A stretch of 64,000 nt of DNA from Phoronis australis (taxonomy: Eukaryota; Phoronida; Phoronidae): assembly GCA_002633005.1 (NCBI GenBank), contig NMRA01000278.1, positions 345,406 to 409,405 on the forward strand, written 5' to 3'. How positions within the stretch are numbered: position 1 is the stretch's first letter; the number at the start of each line of letters is the position of its first letter. The notes under the pieces are model-generated. The model ran no database searches and was not told the origin of the DNA. It worked only from the letters and a program-made list of their open reading frames with translations. The translations under genes and the position numbers were made by a program. This document shows positions 1 through 12,779 of this stretch, piece after piece.

Positions 1-480
1 CCCCCCCCTCCTGGATCCCCCTGGAACAAGCATAGTTATGTTTCTTCAGAGGCCTCGTTCATATCCGAGGGAAAAGGTGCCTCATGTGTGTGCGGCCTTC
101 TGAGAGGGGTACGTTTCGCCGAGTGACGGGTCAGTGAAAACTCTACTGACCTCCCGATCACCATCAATAGCACCCCGCCCTTTTGCAAGCTCTCATAGCT
201 CTGTCTCACAAGTAGCATTTTCAGTGGCTGATCTAGGATTCCATTATATAGGCCTAGTGAGGGGGGAGCCCGACATCCTCGGAGAAGTGGGCAATGAAGC
301 GCGATTGTGTGCACGCAGGCGGCCCGGAAGTTGCGGGCGCCGAGGCTGTATAACTTCTGCTCAGGAAATCTGTCGTTGGACTAAAAAAATAAAAAGGAAC
401 GTGTGCACGATATGTTGAAGGTTTTAAACAACTGGTATAAAAAGTGGAGAGTGGTTGTAGACTTGGCAAAAACTAATGTT
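1..480. other. Left flank, no gene; MITE-end-like motif
   Basis: No supportable coding region was found. The stretch opens in a C-rich run next to CCTGGATCC. Around 222-238 it contains CAGTGGCTGATCTAGGAT, which closely resembles the terminal repeat CAGTGGCGGATCTAGG of the TIR element at 34.7 kb. This suggests a truncated or decayed copy of that element family, but the matching second end is not visible. The short open frames here overlap one another on both strands and show no domain. Confidence 0.35.
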
Positions 481-499
481 GTCCATTTTTGAGCTAAGT

Positions 500-1690
500 G
501 TATGCTTAGAAGCAATTTTCAATTTATTTTGAACAGTGTCATCAGTTATAAGCCCTCATACAAATAGTTAGGCTGTATTCTGGATCAACACCTTAACCTA
601 AAGAAAACTGAATGCGTTATCTGAAGCTTCTGGTAGAGCGTTGGGCAAGATGTGCTCAACATTCTGTGGTAACAAGAATCTAGGATTCGAAACGTTTAAA
701 ACATTATTTAATTCACGTGTGGCACCAATTTTGGATTACGTGTCATCTGTGTGGGGTTACAAAAATTTTAGTAATGATAAAAATATTCAAAACAGAGTTA
801 TGCGTTTTTAGTTAGGGTTCAAGCGATTTACAAACACTCATGCTGCCAGTGGAGATGTGGGGTGGGACTCCACCGGAAATAGATTTAAATCGAATATGTT
901 GCGTCTTTGGAAAAAAACTAGCAACCACAGGTGGCTATAGGTAACTCAAGAAGGTATTTCCATGGGACTACTCTGTTGGTAGAAATGGTTGGATAGACGG
1001 AATCAAAAATTTGTTTAACATAACTGGCATGCAATCCTGTTTTCCATATTCGACTACTTGTAATATAGTAAATGTAGAAACAAACTATTTGAATACTCGA
1101 AACATGTTTGGACTCAGAGACTGTTGTAAAAAAATTCAAAGTTATGAATCTACATTTTATTTAAGCACGAGTTTTTAACTGAACCGTAAGTGAAGCTTAA
1201 TTTATCTCGTTCCGATTGCTCTCTTTTGGCTTACATGTAGTTTAGAGCAGGAAATCTCACATTAGTGCCCTTGAAAACTGGTCGTTATGAAAACACGCCT
1301 GTAAGTGAAAGACTTTGTTTGTGTTGTGATTCTGGTTCTGTGGAGGATAAGCTATATTTGTTTTTGATTGTTCTCTTTAGAACCGAGGTATATCCCGTTT
1401 CACAATGTTTCACTTCAAGTCGCGAACTTTGCAAATTTCAGAAGATTAGATACGTTAAAACTGCTGTTTCAGTATTTCCATACGCAATTCGCCAAATATA
1501 TCAAGTCTACTTTTGAACTTAGAAGGCGTCGCATTTATCGTAAGCCTACGGTGTACAACTAAGTTGTGTGGTTTAAGTGACTAATAAGCCCAACTGGGCT
1601 GGGTACTTATTTTTCTCACGAATGTTATACCTATAACTGTTTGAATTAATTGCACTTGTCACTATAATAACTAAATACAATCCAATACAA
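500..1690 (+). mobile_element. Decayed LINE 3' end (RT C-terminal region)
   Basis: Broken plus-strand reading frames resemble the region after the reverse-transcriptase catalytic core of non-LTR retrotransposons. One conceptual segment near 570-790 reads like LGCILDQHLN, then SEASGRALGKMCSTF, then SRVAPILDYVSSVWG, typical of the RT thumb and downstream region. A later segment near 1315-1365 contains CLCCDSGSVEDKLYLF, like the terminal Cys-rich segment of these ORFs. Frames are interrupted by stops and shifts, so this is a dead fragment. The family is probably CR1/Jockey-like, but I cannot assign it. It lies downstream of gene A, outside its coding exons. Confidence 0.5.
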
Positions 1691-1740
1691 AACACACACA
1701 CATATATATGTGTGTGTGCGTGTGCGTGTGCATGTGTTTA
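1686..1740. repeat. Mixed (CA)n(TA)n(TG)n microsatellite
   Basis: An alternating purine-pyrimidine tract runs from CA repeats through TATATA into TG/CG repeats, making an imperfect palindrome that could form a hairpin or Z-DNA. It sits in the 3' flank of gene A. Confidence 0.8.
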
Positions 1741-1897
1741 TTTAATACGGATTATGTATATGTATATATTATGCAAAACTTGTTAAATCCACGAGTTTTT
1801 GTCATCTTTTTACATTCCGTTCGTATCCTGGAACGAAATTCGACATTACAGAACATTGGTAGAGTAAGTGACCTAGAGACATGATTAAAAGACACAC

Positions 1898-1903
1898 TTT
1901 ATT
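1898..1903 (-). promoter_or_regulatory. Candidate poly(A) signal of gene A
   Basis: The minus strand reads AATAAA about 330 bases downstream of the gene A stop codon at 2235-2237. It is the first clear AATAAA in the 3' flank. Assignment rests on position and motif only. Confidence 0.4.
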
Positions 1904-2234
1904 TCGAAACTTACTTGTTTCAGTCTCAGGTGGAGAAAATGACCCAGTAATACCACCACAGAGCATAAGCTAGTAACAAACACAGAGGGACACGGCAGTT
2001 GTGAAATACTGCTAAGAATTACAAATTAAGACAGTAATAGGAAAATCACACAAACAAAGGTAGCGGGCGGTGCGATCCTGTTTCCTGTTCATTGAAATTA
2101 CTCTTCTAGAATGCAATACTTAGGTGCAAAAATCTGAGCATCTGGCGATTTTGTTTATGGTGGACTGATGATGTATGATACATGTAATTACAGAAAGAAA
2201 ATGTAATGTACATTTTCATACTACGCTATAATCA
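1904..2234 (-). other. Probable 3' UTR of gene A
   Basis: Non-coding sequence between the gene A stop codon and the first AATAAA. Nothing else is recognised in it. Confidence 0.4.
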
Positions 2235-2380
2235 TCATGGCTGGTTTGTGTCCTGGGTTTTTTTTTTGCAGTAGTTGCATGACAAAATAGTTATCACGAT
2301 AACCAATATCAGTACTCCTGATCCAATACCCGCGAATCCAATAATTATCCACTTGCTTGTATGCTCGGTGTCCTGGCTAC
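2235..2380 (-). CDS. Gene A last exon: transmembrane helix, tail and stop
   Basis: The minus strand shows an acceptor TATTTTTCAG at 2390-2381, then a phase-1 exon reading GSQDTEHTSK, a hydrophobic segment of about 23 residues beginning WIIIGFAGIGSGVLILVIVI, then the short tail SCNYCKKKTQDTNQP and TGA at 2235-2237. The Gly-rich helix followed by Cys and Lys residues is the pattern of a type I single-pass membrane protein with the tail inside the cell. The tail of about 15 residues has no recognisable signalling motif. The juxtamembrane Cys residues could be palmitoylated (inference). Confidence 0.8.
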
Positions 2381-3801
2381 CTGAAAAATAGAAAATCTTA
2401 AGTCAGTTACACATATACATGTAGAAGTAAATCAGAAATAACTTAGTGTGGCTAACTGTGGGCCTCGATGACGATTAAGCATCTCATCTGGCCAATATTT
2501 AGTTGTTATATCTATCGTTGGAAACGTTGCCCTAAAACACAAAGTAACAACTGCAACAAGGTGACTGAAGATGATTTCTGTGGTACTAAACAAGTGCCAG
2601 ACATCTTCTGGGATACGATTGTTATCGATTTTTTGCCAGAGATAGTCCAACGTTTTGTACCTAGCTGTTAATTCCGTTTATCGGACTTTAGAACGTCGTC
2701 ATTACTCCAAACCCCTACGCATAGATAAAACGACAACATAGCCCCTTGCTGCTTTATTCGTTTTTAATGACTTCAATTTGTAGCCAACAAAATCGAATTA
2801 AATAATCACCTCGAGTCGACAGGCTTGCACGGTTAAGAGGTTGGCATGGTTTTTGCTGCTGAAATGCATGCGCGCACCCAGGGGGGACTTGGGGGGCTCG
2901 GACGAGCCCCTCATGTAGCGAAGTGGACAAGAAGATCTGCCTCAGAGAAACAAAAAGTTCGAGAAAACGAGACAATAGTCCACTAAAGGGGCGCAAACGC
3001 ACAATTCACAGCTCTGGACGTGGTACTCCATTTTTAGTCGTTCAGCTTTTTTGTCCGTGAAAGGTCCATATCGTCAGAAATTCGAGCCTCCCCATATTAA
3101 AGGATGGGTGCGTGCATGAAATGTTAACTATAATTTAACAGTGGATCCCAGGTAATCTGTTTTGTAAAAGAACTTAAGAATAGCATTAACTTGCAACGAA
3201 CTGGTGTTTGTATAATTTGTTTTTGAAAACAATCTTGGTCGATGGTGCATTTTGAGTTCGATCAATCTTTGAAATAACAGTGTCAAATTACGCTTGAAAT
3301 CTCAATATATGCTGCGGGCACCATCCCGGAGTCCAATCTTTGTATCAGAAATCGACCTCAAACTTATCTTTTGCTTTTTTCGTTTTCATTTTGTGCGAAC
3401 TTAAGATACACGTAAGTGTCAAATAGTTGGCGAGTACATTATAGTTTTATGTGGATTAGCGTCAAATACTGGCTTCTAGTTGATAGTGTCAGCAATGTAC
3501 GTACGAGGGTGGGTTTAAATTTCGAGTGTTTATTCGAAGTGTTCCTTTTTTTCTCGAGTCCGTGGCTCGAATCTGGGGGCCATCAAATGTGAAGATTTAG
3601 ACGAGACTACTGGTCGGCATAAATCAAGTTACAATTGAGCGGAGAAAAGCAGGCACTTTTTTGGGTTCGCTTAAAAGTAGTACGGAAAATTCGGGATCGA
3701 TTTCGAGTAGCCCTGCGAAAATTAGATCCCGACCTAACCAGTCTCGTAATAAATCACTACAACAAAGATTCTACTTTTCTTTTTAAAAGACAATTACCAA
3801 C
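2381..3801 (-). other. Intron of gene A, no other gene
   Basis: Intron between the last EGF exon and the transmembrane exon. A G-rich stretch near 2880-2910 resembles the ends of the MITE-like repeats seen elsewhere in the window. No coding exon was found. Confidence 0.6.
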
Positions 3802-3918
3802 CTTCACAGGATAACCCAGGTTTCGATTTGTTGTATTTACACCTACAGTAGTATGATCCCGGTGTGTTCATACACTTCTCATTGCTCCCACAAGGACCAT
3901 CCAGACATTCGTTGATGT
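3802..3918 (-). CDS. Gene A exon: calcium-binding EGF domain
   Basis: A 117-base phase 1-1 exon preceded by TTCTAG and followed by the donor GTTGGT. It encodes a complete six-Cys EGF module that begins [16 protein letters not shown] and continues [14 protein letters not shown] to GLSCEG. The N-terminal D-I-N-E and the central N-T-x-G-S-Y are the calcium-binding EGF signature, including the Asn that is often beta-hydroxylated. The last loop ([11 protein letters not shown]) lacks the usual G-Y/F-x-G, so it is slightly divergent. This is the EGF module nearest the membrane. Confidence 0.85.
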
Positions 3919-4957
3919 CTAGAATGAAGACAAGTCCAAAGCTATCGTTAGGTAGTCACTGGGCACAAATCAGTTAAACAGTAGATGAACTTTTAAAGCT
4001 CCTTATTAAAATAAAATAAAATAACCACAATGCATTACATTTATACATGTGTGTGTGTGTTTTTTAATCGGGAAATACACGATTAGTTAGTTTATATCTT
4101 ATAACCATTCAACTTTCATTGAAGCCACACAGGTTTAGGAGCAATGTAGTCAAAATAATGAAAAATGGCTCACATGTTACTGATTTGATGCGGACCAGTT
4201 TTGGACGAGGTGTGCGATTTTGTCCTTTTCTTTTTCGTGAAGTAACGAATAACATGAATTGCATATGACATCATGGTAAAAAAATATCATGAAGCCTATG
4301 TTATGAAAACAAAAGACAAAATTTGATTTTCGTTTTAGCATGCTACGCAGGACGAACTGTAACTTTAAGACAATTTTCAGTGGGTCACATTGGTGCAGAG
4401 ACTTAATAAGAACTTCATATTCGTCTTTATACCACTGTCTCACTAAAATGAGCCCTGGGCATTGAGTTCTCCTGTCATTTAAGTATTAACCCATGCTTCT
4501 TAAACAGTGAAAGCATTCTCCTTAAATGATTTATCATTTTTGTCACTCGTTTTGACTACCGTTTCCATAAACCTGTGGTCTTTAATCAAAGAAACATGCT
4601 AAAAGCCAAAAGATATATACCAAATAGTTAGGAATTTTCAAGTGAACACAAGCACTTATGAACAATGTTCGATTTCCTAATTAAGGGAAACGATAAGCAA
4701 AATGGAAGGTAGGAGCGCGTGAGAGGGACAGACATGTTCATGTTGCAAAAATATGTCAAGGGGCCGCTTTACATGGCATTCTATAAACTCAAGGCAACGA
4801 CAATTCAAGGGGAGACAATTCAAAGGGAGACAATTGAGAGTATGGTCGATAAACAAGTTCATGACCTTCACTAGTCCAGGAGCAAAGGGTCTGAACCTGT
4901 AATTGTCGTACGAACCTTTTTTCCGTTGTTTTATGTGGCGCCCAGTTGCCAGAACAT
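3919..4957 (-). other. Intron of gene A, no other gene
   Basis: AT-rich intron with a short (GT)7 near 4049. Nothing else is supported. Confidence 0.6.
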
Positions 4958-5176
4958 GTCACATCAGTGGACGGTTTTGGTTACATCGGTGGACGGTTTT
5001 AGTCACATCGGGGGACGGTTTTAGTCTCATCGGTAGACGGTTTTGGTCACATCAGTGGACGGTTTTAGTCACATCTGTGGACGGTTTTTGTCACATCTTT
5101 GGACGGTTTTAGTCACATCGGTGGACGGTTTTAGTCACATCGGAGGACGGTTTTAGTCACATCGGTGGACGGTTTT
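4958..5176. repeat. 22-bp minisatellite, about 10 copies
   Basis: Tandem units of about 22 bases with the core GTGGACGGTTTTAGTCACATC. Copies differ at a few positions (GTGG, GGGG, TAGA, TTGG). It lies in a gene A intron and has no convincing coding potential. Confidence 0.9.
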
Positions 5177-5980
5177 GTATCTTGCTCTATTTCGTTTTAT
5201 GGACATAGGCTGAAAAGGCTCGCGATATCTTTAATAGCAACTGAAACATTCCAATTTTTTCAAAAAAGCCTTCAAAAGGAAACATCCCAAAATATTAAAC
5301 GTGCCTAATTGTACTTCCTCGTTCCCATGGATTTTAGAAACCCAGGTTAATTGCTTTGAAAACCCCTTCAAAATAAAGCTCCTAGTTTATTCTGTGGGTG
5401 AATAGTAACTGTATTATACGAAAATAAGTTAGTAAATGTACATGTTCTACAATATCGTACATGAATAATAATTATTACAATATAATAAACTTAACTATTT
5501 TCCAACACAAAGGTTGACGGGTAATTGGTTGCACTTGATTCACTTCGCCGGTTCTAACTCCGGGTAAGCGGGCTAAGACATTTCTGATTGGTTCTCCATG
5601 ACTTCCGGCTTACAGACAAATCAGCCTCCCGTTCAGTAACGCTAGGACCTCGCTAAAAAGATATTATCTTGTATTTTAAATAAGAACACGGGACTTTGAC
5701 TAGCTTTTGGCTAGGTCCTAGCGTAGGTCCTAGCGTTACTGAACCCACGCCAGGTGTCCTCAGTAGTCTGCTGAACTTAAGGAACCGGCAATGTGAATAC
5801 AGGGGCGGACATTGCTTTGAAAGACTTAACGTTATTTTGTTCCCTACAAAACTGCTTGACAGGTGTTTCCCTCATTTCAAAACAATGCACGCATTGCCAA
5901 GGTTAGATGTTTGTTATCCAAATTCCTGTTTGGTAAAAAATTCATTTTTTTCGTTGGTAGAGACATACACATCAACGTAC
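5177..5980 (-). other. Intron of gene A; short GCTAGGACC repeats
   Basis: No exon was seen. GCTAGGACCT-like words occur in opposite orientations around 5640-5655 and 5710-5740, flanking roughly 70 bases. This suggests a small inverted-repeat insertion. Confidence 0.4.
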
Positions 5981-6097
5981 CGAGACACGGATAGCCGCTA
6001 TAGCCTTGCGTACACCTACATCTGTATGATCCAATGGTGTTGATACAATCTTCGTTAATATAACACGGGTTTTGGGCTTGGGCGCACTCATCGACAT
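5981..6097 (-). CDS. Gene A exon: calcium-binding EGF domain
   Basis: A 117-base phase 1-1 exon with acceptor TTTGTAG and donor GTACGT. It starts DVDECAQAQNPCYINEDC, continues INTIGSYRCRCTQGYSG and ends YPCLG. All six cysteines, the calcium ligands D-V-D-E and the N-T-I-G-S-Y core are present. The first loop is two residues longer than in its neighbours (AQAQNP), which explains 117 instead of 111 bases. Confidence 0.9.
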
Positions 6098-6520
6098 CTA
6101 CAAAGCATGAAAGTCATAACAATACCATTCTATTTTAACTTCAAACCCGTTTTCCAAAGAACAGTTTGGAACTCCTTAGATGTTTTTAATCAATAATTTA
6201 AACACGTTGCATAAATGATACATGTCTTGCCTAAATTTTGAGACATTAAAGTTTAAAACGTTACTCACTTATTTGTATTATGTGGGACTACTTGAGGAGC
6301 AGAAAGGTAAAGGTTTCTTTTGTAGCCACTGGGCCAAAGAAACACGTTACACACACATTGCATGAATCTAAGAGCTTACGAAAAGTTTTTCAGCAAGCCA
6401 GTTTTCTTGCATTATGAAGAGGGACTTCAAACTTCTCTTACGGGAAATTTGTGTTTACCGATGCAAACACGATCGTGTTTCGCTGTCTCAGTATCCACGG
6501 AACTGAACGATATATCTTAC

Positions 6521-6631
6521 CTTGACAGAAGTCGCCAGCGTAGCCTACGTCACAGTCACATTTATATGACCCATTAAGGTTTATGCAAGGGACATGTTTC
6601 AAACAGGGGTGCTGAGCACATTCGTCGATGT
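6521..6631 (-). CDS. Gene A exon: calcium-binding EGF domain
   Basis: A 111-base phase 1-1 exon with acceptor TTATTTTAG and donor GTAAGA. It reads DIDECAQHPCLKHVPC, then INLNGSYKCDCDVGYAG and DFCQG. The six cysteines and the D-I-D-E calcium signature are intact. N-L-N-G replaces the more common N-T-x-G, so the hydroxylation-type Asn is kept but its context is altered. Confidence 0.88.
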
Positions 6632-7823
6632 CTAAAATAAGAGTACGAGATTACGTAACCTAACTCCAGCTTTACTGTGCATCTCAGTCAAAGGCTGAAA
6701 CTGAAACACAATTACCCTCCACGTCTACGTACACATCTCGAAACTAGTAGTAAAAATGAACCTGCTGACATACATGTAGTAACTGAATAATCTATATTTC
6801 GTTCTATTTCCTGAGTTCAACTTCTCGACTGTGAATCACACGAATGGTGTATACTCCTTGAAATTTCAATTCCATCTGGCAGCGCAAGCTCCACGGGAAC
6901 GTGGTCTGCTTCTGTTCCAACCGTGTCCGTTTAGACTGCACAATTCGTTACCTGCGTCTACTTTGATCTTTAAAATCAGTGATTAGAGAAGCAAAAGCTT
7001 GACTCAGCCTTTTTGAAGTGCATCGTGTACAGAAAAAGCGTTTAAAGCGATTCCAAGAAGCTTTGAAGGGGTTTGGACCCAGTTAGCCCAAAAGTCGTAA
7101 TACTGTCGTGTTTTATGACACAGACTATTTCATAAAATATATACATTTCAGTTTAAATAAGAGATTATTTAATTAGCCTATTTAGTTTTTTTAATCGTGA
7201 CGATAAATAATCGCAAATCTATCGTTGGTGAAATGGGTGAACGTTACACACGCAAATTACATGTACGTGCATAACTTAATTCTTCTTAAAGGTATTAAGT
7301 AATTATTTGTGGCGTATAGTAATTATTCGGCATACACAAAAAAAATCTGAACGTCTTGGCTGATTTAGCGGTAATAGAAATGTTATAGGATGTCATGGCA
7401 TGTTGGCATTCCTTTTTGATCCCTTTTGATGTACGGTAAAACTACACTCCGAATATGGCAAAGATATGGACTGAGGAACACCGCCCCTACACACGAATCG
7501 AGCTTCGGAGTCCGTGTACCACAATTCAGTAGTCACTGATCATACTATACGGCACTCACTGATCACTGTTAATTATTTAAAAGGAACAATTTCTTTCCTA
7601 TTTGAAGTTTGGAGTACACGTTAACAAACAGACTAGAAACTTGGCGTAAATAAAAAATAAAGTAGAGATGAGGCATACTAGTTCACTGACTGCAATCAGG
7701 AAATTATTTCATTCATTGTCATTTTCTGTTTTAAGTAGCTGCATACTTGAATTTCATTGTCAATATTTTACATTCTTTTTGTGACAAAAACCAGATGCTG
7801 GTATGACACTTACTGCACCTTAC
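6632..7823 (-). other. Intron of gene A, no other gene
   Basis: Intron of about 1.2 kb between two EGF exons. AT-rich, with no repeat array or coding signal that I could support. Confidence 0.6.
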
Positions 7824-7934
7824 CTGTACACGGGTTGCCACTGTAGCCAGGTAAGCAATTACATGCAAAGGAACCAAGTGTGTTCTTGCAGACTTGGTTG
7901 GTTTGACAGGGGAGTTGTGCACACTCGTCGATGT
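7824..7934 (-). CDS. Gene A exon: calcium-binding EGF domain
   Basis: A 111-base phase 1-1 exon with acceptor ATGTTGTAG and donor GTAAGG. It encodes DIDECAQLPCQTNQVC, then KNTLGSFACNCLPGYSG and NPCTG. A complete cbEGF module with all six Cys. It is followed downstream by the 6.5-kb EGF exon and preceded upstream by an 8.6-kb intron that has absorbed several LINEs. Confidence 0.9.
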
Positions 7935-9659
7935 CTACAACATATACATGACTCTTACACATGTATAACTAAATAGAATATTTTCTCTGGCTTCTGAACT
8001 TGGATAAATTCTAAGTTACCAATGAAAATTGTGAAAATTGTGATAACAACTCTTAAATTCTGCACCAAAAACCCAATCTTTATAGAGGCAATGTAATTTG
8101 TATTGAACGTACATGTATATATGAACGCTAGGCTTTCCTAGAGATTTTCCCTGTTACTTAAGTTTGTAAGAATAAATCCAACAAATCGTAATTTTTTAAT
8201 AAAATTTAAAAAATACACGGTCTTTTACATCATCTCAAAATTATTAGTTTTGCATGTGCAGTTCTCCTTGGAAATCTGAGTGGCACGTCCCATACAAACT
8301 CATATGGTACCTTTAGGGTTAGTGTTAATATCTGTATACAGCAAAACACCGTTTTAGTATTCCCCTGTTATGGGTCCATTACACTTTTCATAACCATATC
8401 TGCTAATAAGCTGGGTACTCCTCACGCCGATGGAAAAGACTTCAGGTGACTTTAAAGAATATTCAGTACTATCATGTAACTGGGGTTGTATTTACTTATT
8501 ATTTTGATACCCTGAAGGCAATTTTAATGAGTTTAACCAATATATGATTCACTGTAAGAACAATTTGACAAAAAGTGGAAATCTCCGGAGTTATCCAAAA
8601 CGGCATTATTACTAGAGATTCTGCCAACATCCAGCACATTGTTACAAAATCCAGTGAGGGCATTTCCTGTACGCTTTGAGTCCCCACACTTCACTGCCAC
8701 AACTGAGTATTGGGAAAACCATTTTGTCAAAAACCTCAAAGACAACTGGTGGTGGGTGATTATAGCGGATCTTCAGTTCTTCGGAAACCCAGAGAGAAGG
8801 CGAGTGAGGAGGGGCGGAGAGAGGTGTTGAGGAGAGTCAGAGAGAGGGATAAAAGGTTTGCATTTGGATGGAACGCAGGTTTATAGCCACTTCAAACAAA
8901 TGTAATTTGCCTGTGAACTAAAAATTGCATTCCTGATCAGTTAGCTTCGATTCTTTTTGCAATTATTGCGCTGGGTATGACGAAACTATGGGTACTGCAA
9001 GCGACCGACAAAATCCAGATGTCAATTTCTTCTTTGCCCCGAAAGAAAATTATGAATGCAGAAATACAAAAAATGCCTTGGCAGCGATTAGCTCGTCCTA
9101 ACTGCCTTTTTCGTGTGGATATGATATATCATTGCAAATCTATTTGCCGTATTACAAAATGCCGGATATTTTGATGCATAGGCAGGACAGCGAGAGAAGC
9201 CTCCGAAAGTCCCTCCAAAAGTGGATCAGTTGGCAAGAGGTATTAGGGTCGAAAATACCTGTTCAGGTATTGATTAGGAAGGAATTTTGGATGTATTGAC
9301 CTACCTAGATTTTGTATTTAACGCACACGAGGAATCACTTCTATTACAATCAGCAACTCAAGTCTCTATATTATCAGCAAAGACACGTCATATTTAAAAG
9401 AACTTCCCGGTTCCTGGGGCGTTTTTCCTTGTCTTGGCGGAACAGCTTTACAGATGGGAGTTTAAAAACAGGTCGACAGACGAAAGACATCCCAACATTC
9501 TATAGTGTCACACTCGGTTAGGGTGGTGTAAGACCAACTCCTTTATCACATAAAAGCATTGTTCCTGGGCGATAAGTCACCTACAAGGACAATCAGCCAT
9601 TAAACCTGGGCAGTATAGCTCGTTAGTCATGGAACGTAGCCATTCTCGACGAACGACTC
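7935..9659 (-). other. Intron of gene A, no gene recognised
   Basis: No exon or named element is supported here. A purine-rich GAGAG run sits near 8790-8850. The short frames on both strands carry no domain. Confidence 0.5.
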
Positions 9660-12465
9660 TCCGAAATATGTAGTATAATCATAAATGGTGATTTCAATGC
9701 CCGAAACTCTACATGGTACAATGATGATCATGACAATACGGCCGGACTACAATTGTTTGATATTTTATTGTCTAATGACTGCATACAACTAATTAATGTG
9801 CCAACCCGTATCACCGACGTTTCTCATTCATGTATTGACCTCTGTATAACAAACAATTTGAATATCATCGACTCATGTTCTGTACTACCTCCTGTTGGCA
9901 ATTCTGATCACCACACTATCGAAACCACTCTAACGCCTAAAAACCGATTAAAGATCAACACACCACTCGTACCAACTGGAAATATGATCAGGTCGACACC
10001 GATAAACTGCGTCAGGATATTACCAACACTGACTGGGATTCCATCTTGAACACTGGCGACATTGATGACATTGTTTCACTCTTCATTAGTACTATCTATG
10101 AAATTTAAAAAAAAATACATCCCATCAACTGAAAAGATAATTAAACACAACAGCCAACTTTGGTTCAACATTAATGTTAAACGGGCAATCCGCACAAGAA
10201 ACAGACTTTACAGCTCTTTCAGAAGATCTAACAACACTATAATCTACAACAGATACAAGAAGCAGTCAAGTCTGGTTGAAACTTTAGTAAATCAAGCCAA
10301 AGCTGATAACTGACACAAGCTTTTTCAACAAATTAACAGCGCAAGCAAGAATTCCGAAGAATACTGGAACATCATAAATGAAATACGCGGCAGTAAACAA
10401 CAATCCTCCTATCCTGTCATCAACTATAATGGTAACCTAGCCTCAAGTAGGAGAGACAAGTGTGAATTGTTTCTCAAAATTTTCACGAACAAAACCCACA
10501 TTACACCAACTGAAGTAGGCAACTTTCCCTTTCTTCCTGAACGTTGTCTCAATCAACTGTCTGACATCCCGGCTAATCAAACTGATGTCTGGAAGTATCT
10601 CAATGAAATTGACCCCAATAAGAATGATGGCACATCTTTAATAACCAGCAAGATGATCAAAATGTTTGCCAACGAAATTACCATGCCCCTGACCAATCTG
10701 TTTAACAAACCTCTTCAGCTAGGTATATATCCGTCTTCTTGGAAACATGGAATTATGTCCCTATACAGAAAAAGGCTCCAAAACTGAAATTTCAAATTAT
10801 CGCCCAATAACTTTACTTAACACCCTGTCTAAAATCTTCGAGAAGGTCATTGCTCAAAGTATTTTTATATTTCTCAAACAAAACAACTTGATCTATCATC
10901 GTCAATTTGGTTTTTGCGTGGGAACAGCACCGTGGTACAACTTGTTGAAATAGTACATGACATTCATTTACATTTTGAAAAGGGCGAGAGTGTCAGGTCC
11001 TTTTTTCTAGATATAGCTTCTGCTTTCGACTGTGTCCCTCACGACCTTCTACTTCACAAACTTCGATCCTATGGCATTACTGGTAATCTTTAAACATGAT
11101 CACCTCATATCTCTCTGAAAGAACATACAGTGTTCGTGTCGACGGCGTACTTTCAACTTTATCCCCTCCTTGATTTGTAAACGCAGGCGTACCTCAGGGT
11201 AGCGTATTGGGCCCTCTTCTCTTCTTGGTTTATATTAATGACCTTCCTGATAACCTGTCATGTAGCACATACCTTTATGCAGATGACACGGCGCTTTTTT
11301 ACCCCTTCGCAGGGAGCAGCCCTGAATTTTCTTTGCAGTTTCAACACGACTTAAATAAACTCAGCTATTGGTCACAAGAATGGAGAATGAATTTTAAACC
11401 AGAAAAAAGTGTTGACCTCACCTTCTCCAAATCTATTAATGCTCTCTTCCTTGTTGACCCGTCTTATGACCTTAAACTTAATGATGAAATCATTCCTAGA
11501 AAACAGTCGCACAGACATCTGGGTATACAGTTAGATGAAAAACTCTCATTCACCCCTCGCGTTCGGGAGCTCGTACAAAAAACTCAGGAACTAATTAACC
11601 CACTTAAGCTTGTCTCTCGTCATCTGATTTCTACACATTTAGAAGTTTTGTTCAAATCCTTTATATTTCCACACACTGATTGTTGTGATATTATATATAT
11701 CAGTCTGCCAATACGGGTGCACTCCAACATTTGGAGAAGTTACAATATCAACCCGCCTTACTCATAACCGGAGCTTACAGGGGATCCAATAGTGTTAAGG
11801 TATTGAATAGTCTCAAGTGGCCCAAACTGTCTACTCGACGCAATCTTCACATGACCACATTTACTTTCAAGGTAATAAACAATGTCAACAACGTGTCTGC
11901 CAAAAAAATATTTGATCTATATACTAGACAAGGCCATCGTAGTGATTTGAGATCCTCCACCCCATATGCAATTCCTCCGTCGTTCAGTCAGGCATTCAGA
12001 ACGTCTACAGTCATGATGTGCATCAACAACTGGAATTCTCTTCCAGTCTCTGTTAAGGAAAGCAACTCTTTTACAAGCATAAAAAATAATTTTAGAACTG
12101 TTTTTCATAATTTTGATAACTCAACACCCTTGACTCAATTCTCCCTTACCCGCGATAACGAAATAGCATTGTACAGATCAAGATGTGGCCTTTTCAACTC
12201 TGACAAGTTCAGGCACAACTTTAGTAATGACTCTCCAAACTGTAAATGTGGTGACCATCAATCTGTAATCAATCTGTATATATCTGTAATTGCATATCTA
12301 AGTATTGGAATACTTATTTTAGATACTACTTAATTGTATATACCTCTATGTATATTATTTTCATTTATGAATTGTTTACAACCCAGATATAATGCTTTGC
12401 GGTTTCTGGGTTTGTTATTATTTCTTTGTATGTTCTGTGTATTCTTCAATAAATATATATCACTT
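9660..12465 (+). mobile_element. Decayed CR1/Jockey-type LINE: AP-endonuclease end and RT
   Basis: A plus-strand non-LTR retrotransposon, opposite in sense to the host gene. The 5' part (about 9,670-9,950) has AP-endonuclease motifs: IINGDFNARNSTW and, later, GNSDHH. The reverse transcriptase follows in several frames: NYRPITLLNTLSKIFEKV (10,800), then SFFLDIASAFDCVPHDLLL (11,000), VPQGSVLGPLLFLVYINDLP (11,190-11,250), and the catalytic YADDTALF (11,270). The downstream region (ITGAYRGSNSVKVLNSLKWP) and a final CKCGDHQS end near 12,330. An AATAAATATATAT tail lies near 12,450. Frameshifts near 10,050, 10,780 and 10,940, a stop at 11,090 and others show it is inactive. The 5' end of the ORF is missing or unrecognisable. 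The clade is uncertain between CR1, L2 and Jockey-like. Confidence 0.8.
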
Positions 12466-12779
12466 AAAAGACTATCCGAAATATAATCACGAAAACCTCA
12501 TCTCCAAAACTTCCTCAAAAGGAAATCATTTGTATTCAGGAGACACACCTCACCTACGCTTATCGATTCTTCATCAATAAATACAAGCTCTGCCGACATG
12601 ATACATGCGAGCAATCGTTTCAAGGGATGTGTTCTCCCCCTAGTACAGAACAGTATTCCACCGATAAGGGTTTGGGGGCATTGGGAGACAATGGATTTAT
12701 TGCAGTGAACGCAGTGCTGCAAGAGAGAAATTATCATCATTAACTTCTTCATTCCATTGAACAAAATCCTTCAACTACA